This document shows, piece by piece, positions 8,591 to 20,626 of a DNA stretch of 64,000 bases; position 1 is the first letter of the stretch; every line of letters starts with the position of its first letter. The DNA is from Pimelobacter simplex. Its GTDB lineage: Bacteria > Actinomycetota > Actinomycetes > Propionibacteriales > Nocardioidaceae. The DNA is taken from assembly GCA_016803235.1 (NCBI GenBank), contig JADCLI010000012.1, forward strand, positions 1-64,000, given 5' to 3'. The notes beneath the pieces are model-generated. The model worked only from the letters and a program-made list of their open reading frames with translations, was not told the origin of the DNA and ran no database searches. The position numbers and the translations under genes are program-made.

Positions 8591-8611
8591 TGTGATCTGA
8601 GTCACTACGTT
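8591..8611 (+). promoter_or_regulatory. CRP/GlxR-like box and -10 of the SGNH hydrolase gene
   Basis: TGTGA-N6-TCACT spans 8591-8606 and fits the TGTGA-N6-TCACA pattern of actinobacterial Crp/GlxR regulators. TACGTT at 8606-8611 is a TAnnnT -10 box directly abutting it, seven bases before the ATG at 8618 or so. An activator or repressor here would contact polymerase directly. Confidence 0.5.
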
Positions 8612-8617
8612 TCCGCC

Positions 8618-9817
8618 ATGATCCGATCCCTCACGGCGGCCCTGGCCGTCGCCGGAGCCGCCCTCGTCGCGCCGCTCACCGCATCCCCCGCCCACGCCGA
8701 CGGTCCGGGGGTCGGTACGCCGACCGTCGTCTCGGTCGGCGACTCCTACATCTCCGGGGAGGCCGGCAGGTGGGCCGGCTCGTCCAACAGCAGCAGCGCT
8801 CGCGCCGACGCGCTCGGCTCGACGGCGTACCACGACAACGCCACCGGCACGGGCGAGACGATCGACCGCTGTCACCGGGCCCGCAGCGCCGAGATCCACA
8901 TCGGCGGCGGCGTCCGGAGCGTCAACCTCGCCTGCTCGGGCGCCAGGACGGCGACCGCGCCCGGCTCGCCGTTCAAGCCCGGGCTCGACTTCTACAGCGG
9001 CAGCGAGGGCGTCGGACAGGCGCGGGCGCTGCAGGTCCTCGCCGCGACGAGCAACGTGAAGATGGTCGTGGTCTCGATCGGCGGCAACGACTTCAACTTC
9101 GCCGGCATCGTCCAGCAGTGCGTGCAGGACTTCCTGCTCTCGCCGTCGTGGTGGAAGGACTACTGCCACGACGACAGCAGCGTCACGAGCAACTTCACCA
9201 GCGCCAACGTCTCGGCAGTGAGGACCCGGATCGCCGGGGCGCTCAGCAACGTCCGCACCGCCATGCGCAACGCGGGCTACGCCGACAGCCAGTGGACGAT
9301 GCTCGTCCAGACCTACCCGTCCCCCGTGCCCGCCGGCTCCGGGTTCCGGTACGGCCAGAGCGGCTACACCCGCCAGAGCACCGGCGGGTGCGGGTTCTGG
9401 AACGCCGACGCCGACTGGGCCAACAACAGCGCGCTCCCGACCATCAACAACACCGTGACCGGCGCGATCGCCCAGGCCGGCATCACCAACGCCCGCACGC
9501 TCAACCTGGCCAGCACCTTCAACGGCCGCCGGCTGTGCGAGTCCGGCGTCGGGCTCTACGAGGAGGTCGGCATCGCCGGCTGGACCAGCGCCGGTGCGGT
9601 CGACCGCACCGAGTGGGTGAACCAGATCCGCACCGTGACGACGTCCGGCGACTCGCCGTACTTCATCCAGGAGTCGCTCCACCCCAACTACTGGGGCCAG
9701 CTCGCGGTCCGCTCGTGCGTGCGCCAGGCCTACAACGGCGGTACGCCGAGGGGCGGGGCCTGCGTGCGCACCGGCACCGGGCTGCTCAACGGCGAGCCAC
9801 GGATGACCCTGCAGTGA
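8618..9817 (+). CDS. Secreted SGNH/GDSL hydrolase
   Basis: 399-residue secreted esterase/lipase-like protein. The signal peptide is followed by AHADGPG. Block I GDSYISGE gives the catalytic Ser43, GGNDFNF is block III, and ESLHPNYWGQ gives His355 of block V. Many cysteines suggest disulfides, as in Streptomyces secreted SGNH lipases. The substrate is unknown. It is preceded by a CRP-like site with a -10 box. The TGA stop coincides with the outer end of the composite repeat at 9815-9976. Confidence 0.88.
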   Translation: MIRSLTAALAVAGAALVAPLTASPAHADGPGVGTPTVVSVGDSYISGEAGRWAGSSNSSSARADALGSTAYHDNATGTGETIDRCHRARSAEIHIGGGVRSVNLACSGARTATAPGSPFKPGLDFYSGSEGVGQARALQVLAATSNVKMVVVSIGGNDFNFAGIVQQCVQDFLLSPSWWKDYCHDDSSVTSNFTSANVSAVRTRIAGALSNVRTAMRNAGYADSQWTMLVQTYPSPVPAGSGFRYGQSGYTRQSTGGCGFWNADADWANNSALPTINNTVTGAIAQAGITNARTLNLASTFNGRRLCESGVGLYEEVGIAGWTSAGAVDRTEWVNQIRTVTTSGDSPYFIQESLHPNYWGQLAVRSCVRQAYNGGTPRGGACVRTGTGLLNGEPRMTLQ

Positions 9818-9976
9818 GGTCGCTGCGCGTGAGCCTGCGAACGCGCAGACCACGACCGAAGGTCGAGTAGCGCTCTTCGTCGGGAGCGTGCGGCCGACGA
9901 AGAAGGCGCGTATCGAGACCCCCGCGGGGCGTCTCGATACGCGCCTTCGCTCGTTCCTCGCTGCGGCGCTACTCGA
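9815..9976. repeat. Composite inverted-repeat element (complete copy)
   Basis: Nested structure between convergent sgnh and secA. The perfect 17-bp inner arms are 9903-9919 and 9931-9947 (core AAGGCGCGTATCGAGAC). The outer arms TCGAGTAGCGC and GCGCTACTCGA are at 9863-9873 and 9966-9976. The left flank (9815-9862), read on the minus strand, matches 28798-28854 and 39081-39126. The first TGA of the flank is the stop codon of the SGNH gene. It may also act as a bidirectional terminator. Confidence 0.75.
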
Positions 9977-9988
9977 CGAGCTCCGTCG

Positions 9989-12874
<2,886 letters not shown>

Positions 12875-12911
12875 GCCGCCACTCTACCCAGCGGTCACCA
12901 GCACTCAGAGT

Positions 12912-13319
12912 TCACGGCGTCGGATGCTGCCGGTCGTACTCGGCGAAGGCCGCGGCCCGCTCGTCCTCGATCTTGCGGCCGAGTCCGTAGGCCGTCGCCC
13001 ACAGCAGCGCGAAGATGCCGCCGACGACGAACATGAGCGGCGCGAGGAAGCCCAGCGCGACGGCGCCGGCCTGCAGGACGTGCCCGAGGAGGTACGCCGA
13101 CTCCCGGCGCAGCATGCCCGCGACGAGCACGCACAGCACCGCCAGGCCCAGGCCGAGCGGCAGGGCGACGGCGGGGCGGATCTCGGAGATGCCGATCATC
13201 ACGGGCGTGGACAGGGCGACCGCGATCGCCTCGAGGGACAGCACGGCGGCGCACATCGCGCGGCGGGGGGACTTGGTGCGCTCCGGGTCGTCGGGGAGCG
13301 GCACGGGCTGGTCGCTCAC
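12912..13319 (-). CDS. DUF4233 domain membrane protein
   Basis: 135-residue protein with about four membrane helices. It starts MSDQPVPLPDDPERTKSPRRAMCAAVLSLEAIAVAL, and the RRAMCA and SLEAI patterns are typical of DUF4233. The ATG overlaps the folC stop by four bases, a strongly conserved actinobacterial arrangement (folC-DUF4233, often followed by ndk). Here no ndk follows; secA lies next. Function is unknown. Confidence 0.88.
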   Translation of the reverse strand: MSDQPVPLPDDPERTKSPRRAMCAAVLSLEAIAVALSTPVMIGISEIRPAVALPLGLGLAVLCVLVAGMLRRESAYLLGHVLQAGAVALGFLAPLMFVVGGIFALLWATAYGLGRKIEDERAAAFAEYDRQHPTP

Positions 13320-14668
13320 TTGCGGCCTCCCAGCAGCACCCGGGCCTCGCCGACGGTGACGACGGACCCGGTCACGAGCACGGCGCCCGAGCTGAGCGCG
13401 TCACTCCCCTCCGCCTCGGCGAGCGCGGCGGCCGCGTCGATGGCGTCGGCGAGCAGCGGGACGACGGTGACCCGGTCCTCGCCGAAGACCTCCCGGGCGA
13501 CGACCGCGAGCTCGTCGGCGGGCAGCGCCCGGTCGGTGGAGTTCTGGGTCACGACGACGTGGGCGAGGTGCGGCTCGAAGGCGGCGAGCAGGCCCTCGGC
13601 GTCCTTGTCGCCCATCACGCCGATCACGCCGACGAGCGGGTCGAACTGGAAGGAGTCCTCCAGCGCGGCAGCGGTCGCCTCGGCGCCGTGCGGGTTGTGG
13701 GCGGCGTCGAGCAGCACCGTGGGGCTGCGGCGCACGATCTCGAGCCGGCCGGGCGAGGTGATCTCACCGAAGGCGCCGCGCACGATGTCGTCGCCGAGCG
13801 GCTCGTCGCCGCCGACGAACGCCTCGACCGCGGCGAGCGCCGCGGCGGCGTTCTGCGCCTGGTGGGCGCCGTAGAGGGAGAGGAAGACGTCGTCGTACCG
13901 GCCGCGGAGGCCCTGGAAGGTGACCACCTGGCCACCGACGGCGGGCGCGCGCGAGACCACGCCGAACTCGAGGCCCTCGCGGGCCACGGTCGCGCCGACC
14001 TCGGCCGCCCGCTCGAGGAGCACGGCCGCCACGTCGGTGCTCTGCTGCGCGAGCACGGCGACGGAGCCGGCCTTGATGATGCCGGCCTTCTCGCGGGCGA
14101 TCGCGACCGCGGTGCCGCCGAGGTAGTTGGCGTGGTCGACGGCGATCGGCATCACGACGGCCACGTCCGCGTCGATCACGTTGGTGGCGTCCCACGAGCC
14201 GCCCATCCCGACCTCGACGACCGCCACGTCCACCGGCGCGTCGGCGAAGGCGGCGTACGCCATCCCGACGACGGCCTCGAAGAAGCTGACCGGGTGCGCC
14301 TCGGCCGCGTCGACGAGGGGCAGGTACGGCGCCACGTCGTTGTAGGCGCGGACGAAGGCCTCGTCGTCCAGCGGCTCCCCGTCGACGCTGATCCGCTCGC
14401 TCATCTTCTCGACGTGCGGGCTGGTGAACCGCCCGGTGCGCAGGTCGAGGGCGCGCAGCAGCGCGTCGATCATCCGCGAGGTCGACGTCTTGCCGTTGGT
14501 GCCGGTGAGGTGGATCGAGCGGTAGGCGTGCTGCGGGTCGCCGAGGAGCTCGGTGAAGGCGCGGATCCGGTCGAGCGAGGGCTCCAGCCGGGTCTCGGGC
14601 CACCGGGACAGGAGGGCGTCCTCGGCCTCGTCGAAGGTCTCGGCTGGGCGCGCTACGGACTCGTTCAT
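13316..14668 (-). CDS. folC: Bifunctional folylpolyglutamate/dihydrofolate synthase
   Basis: 450-residue Mur-ligase-fold enzyme that adds glutamate to dihydropteroate or tetrahydrofolate using ATP. It has the P-loop HLTGTNGKTSTSRMID, the omega-region TSPHVEKMSERI, GMGGSWDATN and the C-terminal domain LLDAAHNPHGAEA. Length fits the bacterial family. TAGACT (complement of 14678-14683) lies nine bases upstream of the ATG, suggesting a leaderless transcript. The valS gene often found upstream in relatives is absent; a divergent glycosidase lies there instead. Confidence 0.95.
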   Translation of the reverse strand: MNESVARPAETFDEAEDALLSRWPETRLEPSLDRIRAFTELLGDPQHAYRSIHLTGTNGKTSTSRMIDALLRALDLRTGRFTSPHVEKMSERISVDGEPLDDEAFVRAYNDVAPYLPLVDAAEAHPVSFFEAVVGMAYAAFADAPVDVAVVEVGMGGSWDATNVIDADVAVVMPIAVDHANYLGGTAVAIAREKAGIIKAGSVAVLAQQSTDVAAVLLERAAEVGATVAREGLEFGVVSRAPAVGGQVVTFQGLRGRYDDVFLSLYGAHQAQNAAAALAAVEAFVGGDEPLGDDIVRGAFGEITSPGRLEIVRRSPTVLLDAAHNPHGAEATAAALEDSFQFDPLVGVIGVMGDKDAEGLLAAFEPHLAHVVVTQNSTDRALPADELAVVAREVFGEDRVTVVPLLADAIDAAAALAEAEGSDALSSGAVLVTGSVVTVGEARVLLGGRK

Positions 14669-14677
14669 GGCGGTCGA

Positions 14678-14687
14678 AGTCTAGGGT
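14678..14687. promoter_or_regulatory. Overlapping divergent -10 boxes of folC and the GH43-like gene
   Basis: AGTCTA at 14678-14683 reads TAGACT on the minus strand (folC). TAGGGT at 14682-14687 serves the plus strand. The two hexamers share a TA step, so RNA polymerase can occupy only one at a time. Confidence 0.5.
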
Positions 14688-14711
14688 GTGCGCGCAGGAG
14701 GAGGGGAAAGC

Positions 14712-15896
14712 ATGGGGGCACGGAGGCTGGCGGCGGTCGCGGTGGCGGCGACGCTCGCGCTGTCGGCGTGCTCGGCGAGCGGTGACGACTCCCCCACCGC
14801 CGCGCCCACCTCGACCGAGGCGCCGCTCATCCCCGAGGCGAGTGCGCTGCCGACCGCGCTGCCGAGCGACGTGCTCGCCGGCGAGATGCAGGACCTGGCC
14901 AAGCTCGCCGAGCGGCTGGCCCAGCAGCTGCCGGCGCAGCGCCGGCCGGCACCGGTCCGGATCGCCGGGAGCAGCACCCGCTGGCAGCCGGGAGCGGCGT
15001 ACCGCGGGGTGTTCGCGGACCCGGACATCGTCCGCCACCGCGGCCGCTGGTACGCCTACGCGACCAACACCTCGCACCTGAAGCTGCCGACGCTCGTCTC
15101 GCGCGACCTGGTGACGTGGACGCCGCTGGCCACCAGCGGCGGCGCCCGGATCGACCCGATCGAGGTCGCGGGCTGGGTGCGCAGCGGCGACGGCGGGCGC
15201 GACCTGTGGGCCCCGGGCGTCGACAAGGTCGGCGACGGCTGGACGGCGGCGTACGCCGCGCCGGCCGGCACCCAGGGCGGCCAGCGCCACAACTGCATCG
15301 GGCTGACCCGTGGCCCCTCCCCGGCCGGCCCGTTCCGGCCGGTGGGCGAGCCGATCTGCTACGGCGAGGCCCAGCTCGGGGTCATCGACCCGGACGTGTT
15401 CGTCGACGAGCACGGGGTGCCGTGGCTGCTGTGGAAGTTCTCCGGCGTCGTGAACCGGCGCCCGGCCGGGCTGTTCGTCCGCCAGCTCAACCCCGACGGC
15501 ACCGGCTTCGCCGACGGCTCCCGGACGCGGGAGCTGCTCACCCTCGACCGGCCGTGGGAAGGGGACACGATCGAGAACCCGAGCATGGTCCAGTTCCGCG
15601 GCGTGACCTACCTGTTCTACTCCGGCAACTCGTGGGAGCGGGCCGACTACGCGACCGGCTACGCGATCTGCGCCGGCCCCGAGGGCCCGTGCGTGCGCCA
15701 GAACCACGGCGATCCGCTGCTCTCCACCGCCACCACCGGGCGCCTCGGGCCCGGCGGCGCGTCGGCGTTCGTCGACCGGAAGTCGCTGCGGCTGGTCTAC
15801 CACGCCTGGGACCGGGTCGGCCGGACCCGGCAGCTGCACGTCGCCAGCCTGTGGCAGCGCGACGACGGCACGCTCGAGGTGATCGACCCCGGCTGA
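14712..15896 (+). CDS. Glycoside hydrolase family 43-like lipoprotein
   Basis: 394-residue lipoprotein with lipobox LSAC (Cys16) and a five-bladed propeller-like hydrolase domain. FADPDIVRHRGRWYAYAT carries the general-base aspartate region, GVIDPDVFVDEHG the second acidic position and IENPSMVQF the likely catalytic glutamate, as in family 43 arabinanases/xylosidases. The start at ATG 14712 follows GAGGGGAAAGC; the in-frame GTG at 14688 would place extra charged residues before the signal. The sugar substrate is unknown; arabinan-like polymers are typical. Confidence 0.82.
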   Translation: MGARRLAAVAVAATLALSACSASGDDSPTAAPTSTEAPLIPEASALPTALPSDVLAGEMQDLAKLAERLAQQLPAQRRPAPVRIAGSSTRWQPGAAYRGVFADPDIVRHRGRWYAYATNTSHLKLPTLVSRDLVTWTPLATSGGARIDPIEVAGWVRSGDGGRDLWAPGVDKVGDGWTAAYAAPAGTQGGQRHNCIGLTRGPSPAGPFRPVGEPICYGEAQLGVIDPDVFVDEHGVPWLLWKFSGVVNRRPAGLFVRQLNPDGTGFADGSRTRELLTLDRPWEGDTIENPSMVQFRGVTYLFYSGNSWERADYATGYAICAGPEGPCVRQNHGDPLLSTATTGRLGPGGASAFVDRKSLRLVYHAWDRVGRTRQLHVASLWQRDDGTLEVIDPG

Positions 15897-15909
15897 GCCG
15901 TGCCCCGGG

Positions 15910-16685
<776 letters not shown>

Positions 16686-16689
<4 letters not shown>

Positions 16690-17675
16690 GACCCGAACCT
16701 CGAACGGATCCGCTCGAGGCCGTCGAGGGCGAGCGGCGTGGGCGGCTCGACGTAGTTGAACAGCAGCGACATCAGGTCGCCCTCGCGGACCGCGGTCATG
16801 CCCTCGGCCCCGGGGAGCAGGCGGACCGCGTCCGCGACCTCGTCGGGGTCGCCGGCGGCGTGCAGCAGGACGAGTACGTCGGGGTCCCGACCGACCAGCT
16901 CCTCCGGTGTCACCTCGAAGACCCGCTCGTCGGTGTCGGCGAAGACGTTGTCGAGGCCGGCCGCCTCGAGGATCGGGTGGGCCATGCTGCGGGTGCCGTA
17001 GGCGTAGGTGACCCCGCCGCCGACGGTCGGGTAGAGCACGGCGGCGGTACGTCGCCGCGTGGGCGGCTCGGCAGTCAGCTCGGCGACCCGCTGCGCGATC
17101 TCGGCGCTGGCGGCCTCGGCCTGCTCGGTCCGGTCGAAGACGCGGCCGTAGAGCGCCATCTGATCGGCGATGTCGTCGAAGCCGGGCTCGTCGAGACCGT
17201 CGGCGCACATCGCCGGCTCCTCGAGCAGCGGGATGCCGACGTCACCCAGGGTGTCGCGGCTGAGGTTGTCGACCTCGCCGAGCACGAGGTCGGGCTCCTG
17301 CTCGATGACGACCTCCTTGGAGACGAGCGTGTGGCCGGACGTGTCGGTCCTCCGCGTCAGCGCGGGGATCCGCTCCAGCGCCGCCCAGGTGGCGTCGTCG
17401 TAGTAGTCGCGTGGGTACTCCCCCGCGCGCGCCGTCACCCGGTCGAGGACGCCCAGCTCGGCGAGATAGGGCACGGCCGCGCTCTTGAGCAGCACGACCC
17501 GCTCGGGCGCGGCGTCCAGGGTGACCGCGGCGCGGCAGTTCTCGACGGTGAGCGGGTAGGGGCCGGAGCCGCCGGCGGCGGACTGCTCGGACGCGCCCAG
17601 GCCGCAGGCGGAGGACGCGAGGACCGCGAGGGACGTGACGAGGACGGCGAGGGGGCGGTGCGTGGGCCGGTGCAT
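16686..17675 (-). CDS. Periplasmic-binding lipoprotein of a metal-chelate ABC transporter (FecB/BtuF type)
   Basis: 329-residue solute-binding protein of the TroA/BtuF cluster with signal peptide and probable lipid-attachment Cys27 (SSACG). APERVVLLKSAAVPYLAELGVLDRV is the typical N-terminal lobe, EQEPDLVLGEV the hinge, and the C-terminal lobe ends PTPLALDGLERIRSRFGS. There is no clear heme or cobalamin signature. It lies between permease and ATPase genes. The divergence of this class prevents assigning a ligand from sequence. Confidence 0.85.
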
Positions 17676-17692
17676 GGGGCTCCTGGGATCGT

Positions 17693-18718
17693 TCAGGCGG
17701 CGGTGGCCTGGAGGCGGCGGACGAGGACGAGCAGGAAGGGGGCGCCGACGACGGCGGTGACGATCCCGATCGGGACCTCCTGCGGGGCGAGCAGGACCCG
17801 GGCGACCACGTCGGCCCAGATCAGCAGCACCGCCCCCATCAGGGCGGCGACCGGGACGACGCGGGCGTGGGCGGCGCCGACCGCCCGGCGGGCGAGGTGC
17901 GGGACCACCAGCCCGACGAAGCCCACCGCACCCGCGGCCGAGACCACGACGGCGACGCACAGGGAGACGAGGACGAGCAGGCCGGTGCGGAGCCGCTCCG
18001 GCGGTACGCCGAGCGCCAGCGCCGTCTCGTCGCCGACCGCCAGCGCGTCGAGGTGCCGGCCGAGCAGCGTAAGCAGCGCGACGGCGAGGAGGACCACCAC
18101 GGCGGCGACCGCGAGCGGCTGCCCCCAGGCGGCCAGCGAGAGGGAGCCGAGCAGCCAGAACATCACCGAGCGGGCGCCCTCGGCCGAGTCGGAGGCGAAG
18201 ATGAGGAAGCTGGTCACGGCCTGGAGTGCGTACCCGACGGCGACGCCGGCGAGCAGGAGCCGGGTGGAGGTGACGCGTCCGGCCGAGCGGGCGACGACGT
18301 ACACGAGGGCGGAGGCCGCGACAGCCCCGACGAAGGCGCTCGCGGAGAGGACGTGCTCGCCCAGGCCGAGGGTGACGCCGAACAGGATCGCGGCGGCCGC
18401 GCCGGTCGAGGCGCCGGAGCTCACGCCCAGGAGGTAGGGATCGGCCAGGAGGTTGCGCACCATCGCCTGGAGGGCGACGCCGGAGACCGCCAGACCGGCG
18501 CCGACGACGGCGGCGAGCAGCACCCGCGGCAGCCGGACGTCCCAGACGATGGCGTCGCGCGGCGCGCTCCACGTCTGCTCCCCCGGCACGAGTAACAGGT
18601 GGTGCCCCACCACCTGCACGACGCTGCCGAACGGCACGGCCACGGCCCCGAGCGCTGTGCCTGCCACGACGGAGGCGCCGAGCGCGACGAGCAGGCCGGC
18701 GGTCCAGCGACGCGCCAC
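17693..18718 (-). CDS. FecCD-type ABC transporter permease
   Basis: About 341 residues with nine to ten membrane helices. Family motifs are PRVLLAAVVGAGLAVSGVALQAMVRNLLADPYLLGVSSGAS, GVPPERLRTGLL and the ATPase-contact FVGLVVPHLARRAVG. The GTG at 18718 is preferred because AAGGAGG lies just before it; a TTG at 18739 would put that site inside the gene. First gene of the operon, with a perfect palindrome overlapping the translation start region. Confidence 0.9.
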   Translation of the reverse strand: MARRWTAGLLVALGASVVAGTALGAVAVPFGSVVQVVGHHLLLVPGEQTWSAPRDAIVWDVRLPRVLLAAVVGAGLAVSGVALQAMVRNLLADPYLLGVSSGASTGAAAAILFGVTLGLGEHVLSASAFVGAVAASALVYVVARSAGRVTSTRLLLAGVAVGYALQAVTSFLIFASDSAEGARSVMFWLLGSLSLAAWGQPLAVAAVVVLLAVALLTLLGRHLDALAVGDETALALGVPPERLRTGLLVLVSLCVAVVVSAAGAVGFVGLVVPHLARRAVGAAHARVVPVAALMGAVLLIWADVVARVLLAPQEVPIGIVTAVVGAPFLLVLVRRLQATAA

Positions 18719-18728
18719 CTGCCCACCT

Positions 18729-18755
18729 CCTTGTTGCAATCAACTTGCAACAAGG
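18729..18755 (-). promoter_or_regulatory. Nur-like operator: 11-bp arms around a 5-bp spacer
   Basis: CCTTGTTGCAA (18729-18739) and TTGCAACAAGG (18745-18755) form a perfect palindrome with core TTGCAA-N5-TTGCAA. That core is the same as the Streptomyces Nur (Fur-family nickel regulator) box as I know it. It overlaps the Shine-Dalgarno region of the FecCD permease gene, a position suited to repression. Confidence 0.7.
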
Positions 18756-18770
18756 AACCTATCGCAGGAG

Positions 18771-19673
18771 TCAGGAGATGCTGCGGGCGGCCCGGCCGAC
18801 CTGCATCCGCATCCAGCCGGCCACCTGCCACATCGTCGGCTCGGCGGCGTCGAACACGTCGGCGTGCCGCCAGTAGCCGTGCACCTGGCCGAGGTAGCGG
18901 GTGCCGACGACCTCGACGCCCGCCTCGGCGAGGCGCAGCACGAGGTGCTCGCCCTCGTCGCGCAGCGGGTCGTGCTCGGCGGTCGTGACCAGGGTCGGCG
19001 GCAGCGTGCCGAGGGCGTCGGAGAGCAGCGGCGCGAGGTCGGGGTGCTCGAGGTCGGCGGGCGTGGCGGCGTACTGCTGCCAGTACCAGGCGGCCTCCGC
19101 CGGATCGAAGCCGTCGGCGGCGGTCCGGTAGGAGTCGAAGGACGCGGTCGGGTCGAGGAAGGGGTAGACCAGGGCGACGCCGGCGAACCGGCCGGGGTGG
19201 CGCAGCGCGGCGACCAGGGCGAGGTTGCCGCCGGCGCTGTCGCCGTGGGCGAAGGTCGGCAGTCCGGCCAGCTCCGGCTGCTCGTCGAGCCAGCGCACCG
19301 CGGCGGACAGGTCGTCGGGTGCGGCGGGGAACGGGTGCTCGGGCGGGCGCCGGTAGTCGACGCTCAGCACCGCCATGTGGCCGATGTCGGCGAACCGGCG
19401 CACGGCGGCGTCGTGGACCTCGACGTCGTTGAGCACGAACCCGCCACCGTGGGCGTGGACCACCACGGCGTCGTACCCCTCGGGGAGGTAGAGCCGGGCC
19501 GGCACGCCGCCCGCGTCGACGTCCCGCACCTCGGCGAGGTCGGGCCGCGCCTGGGCGGCCGCGACGGCCCGGGCACGCGCGCGCTCGGCGGCGATGTCGA
19601 AGGCGGGGTCGGTGACGGCGAGCTCGCCGGCGGCGTTCGCGACGGCCGCGCGGGCCTGCGGATGGAGGGCCAT
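18771..19673 (-). CDS. Alpha/beta hydrolase, hormone-sensitive-lipase type
   Basis: 300-residue cytosolic carboxylesterase-like protein. VHAHGGGFVLND is the oxyanion-hole HGGG motif, FAHGDSAGGNLALVAA contains the nucleophile serine, EHDPLRDEG provides the acid, and GQVHGY carries the catalytic histidine. No signal peptide is present. TAGGGT (complement of 19681-19686) lies seven bases before the ATG, giving a leaderless start that supports 19673. The substrate is unknown. It lies just upstream of the metal transporter promoter but is on its own transcription unit or read through from the GNAT gene. Confidence 0.88.
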   Translation of the reverse strand: MALHPQARAAVANAAGELAVTDPAFDIAAERARARAVAAAQARPDLAEVRDVDAGGVPARLYLPEGYDAVVVHAHGGGFVLNDVEVHDAAVRRFADIGHMAVLSVDYRRPPEHPFPAAPDDLSAAVRWLDEQPELAGLPTFAHGDSAGGNLALVAALRHPGRFAGVALVYPFLDPTASFDSYRTAADGFDPAEAAWYWQQYAATPADLEHPDLAPLLSDALGTLPPTLVTTAEHDPLRDEGEHLVLRLAEAGVEVVGTRYLGQVHGYWRHADVFDAAEPTMWQVAGWMRMQVGRAARSIS

Positions 19674-19693
19674 GCCCCGCACCCTAGGGGTCC

Positions 19694-20584
19694 TCAGACG
19701 AGGTCGATCCGCACGGTGTCGACGACCGCCTCGTAGCCGAGCGCCTGGTAGAGCGCGTTGGAGGTCGGGTTGGCCTGGTCGGTGAACAGGATGACCCGGT
19801 CGCCGCGCTCGAGCAGGAGCCGCGAGACCTCCGCGACCGCCGCGCCCGCCCAGCCGCGGCCGCGCTCCTCCTTCGGCGTGTAGACCGGACCGATCCGGCT
19901 CACGCCGTACGCCGGCGGGTTGGCGCCGATCAGGTGGACCACTCGGCCCTCGTCGTCCTCCCAGAACCACAGCACGCCCTCGTCGAGCTTGCGGTGGACG
20001 TCGTCGATCCCGAAGGCGGCCGCCTCGCCGTCGTGGCCGGCGGCCCGGCCGGCCTGCTCGTCGGCGTCGACGAAGAACTGCTGCACCCAGGCGAGCGCGA
20101 GCCCCGCCTCGTCCTCGCGGACCGCGCGCAGTCGCCCGGGCACCGGACGCGGCTCGACCAGCGTGCCGAGCTCGAACAGCCGGTGGTGCAGGCCGTTCGC
20201 CACGGTGCGACCGGTGGCGGCGGCGATCGCCGCGGCGAAGCGGTCGGCCGCGGGGCGCAGCCCGGTCGCACCGCCGACGTCCTCGCCCCTTCCGACGACG
20301 GCGGCGGCGAGGGCGGCCACGACGTCGTCGGGCATCGCCAGCAGGTAGACGGGGTACGGCGGGAACGGAGCGGTGCGCATCGCGATCCCCGCGATCGCGC
20401 CGTCCGGGCCGGACACGACCGCGAACCAGCAGTGCGGCAGGTCGCCGCGGCCCGTGTCACGGATCCGCTGCGCGATGGTCGTGACGACGGTGCCCGTCAC
20501 CGGGTCCTGGGCGAGGTGCTCGCCCGCCCGGGCGAGGAACTCCCCCGCGTCCTCGGTGAACCAGACGTCGCACCCGCTGCTCAT
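19694..20584 (-). CDS. GNAT family N-acetyltransferase
   Basis: 296-residue protein. The N-terminal half is a degenerate domain, and the C-terminal half has the acetyl-CoA-binding GNAT core VSRIGPVYTPKEERGRGWAGAAVAEVSRLLLERG, ending in ANPTSNALYQALGYEAVVDTVRI. This is the two-domain type often annotated in Actinobacteria without known substrate. It lies 42 bases from the metG stop, downstream in the same direction, and may be cotranscribed with it. Confidence 0.85.
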   Translation of the reverse strand: MSSGCDVWFTEDAGEFLARAGEHLAQDPVTGTVVTTIAQRIRDTGRGDLPHCWFAVVSGPDGAIAGIAMRTAPFPPYPVYLLAMPDDVVAALAAAVVGRGEDVGGATGLRPAADRFAAAIAAATGRTVANGLHHRLFELGTLVEPRPVPGRLRAVREDEAGLALAWVQQFFVDADEQAGRAAGHDGEAAAFGIDDVHRKLDEGVLWFWEDDEGRVVHLIGANPPAYGVSRIGPVYTPKEERGRGWAGAAVAEVSRLLLERGDRVILFTDQANPTSNALYQALGYEAVVDTVRIDLV

Positions 20585-20626
20585 GGGCTGATCGTCGTTG
20601 CCGGGCCCTGCCCGGACAACCGCTTT

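Noticed and set aside
14688..14711. Upstream GTG start for the GH43-like gene
   Set aside because: It would place GGGES before the signal peptide and the Shine-Dalgarno inside the gene; ATG 14712 fits better.
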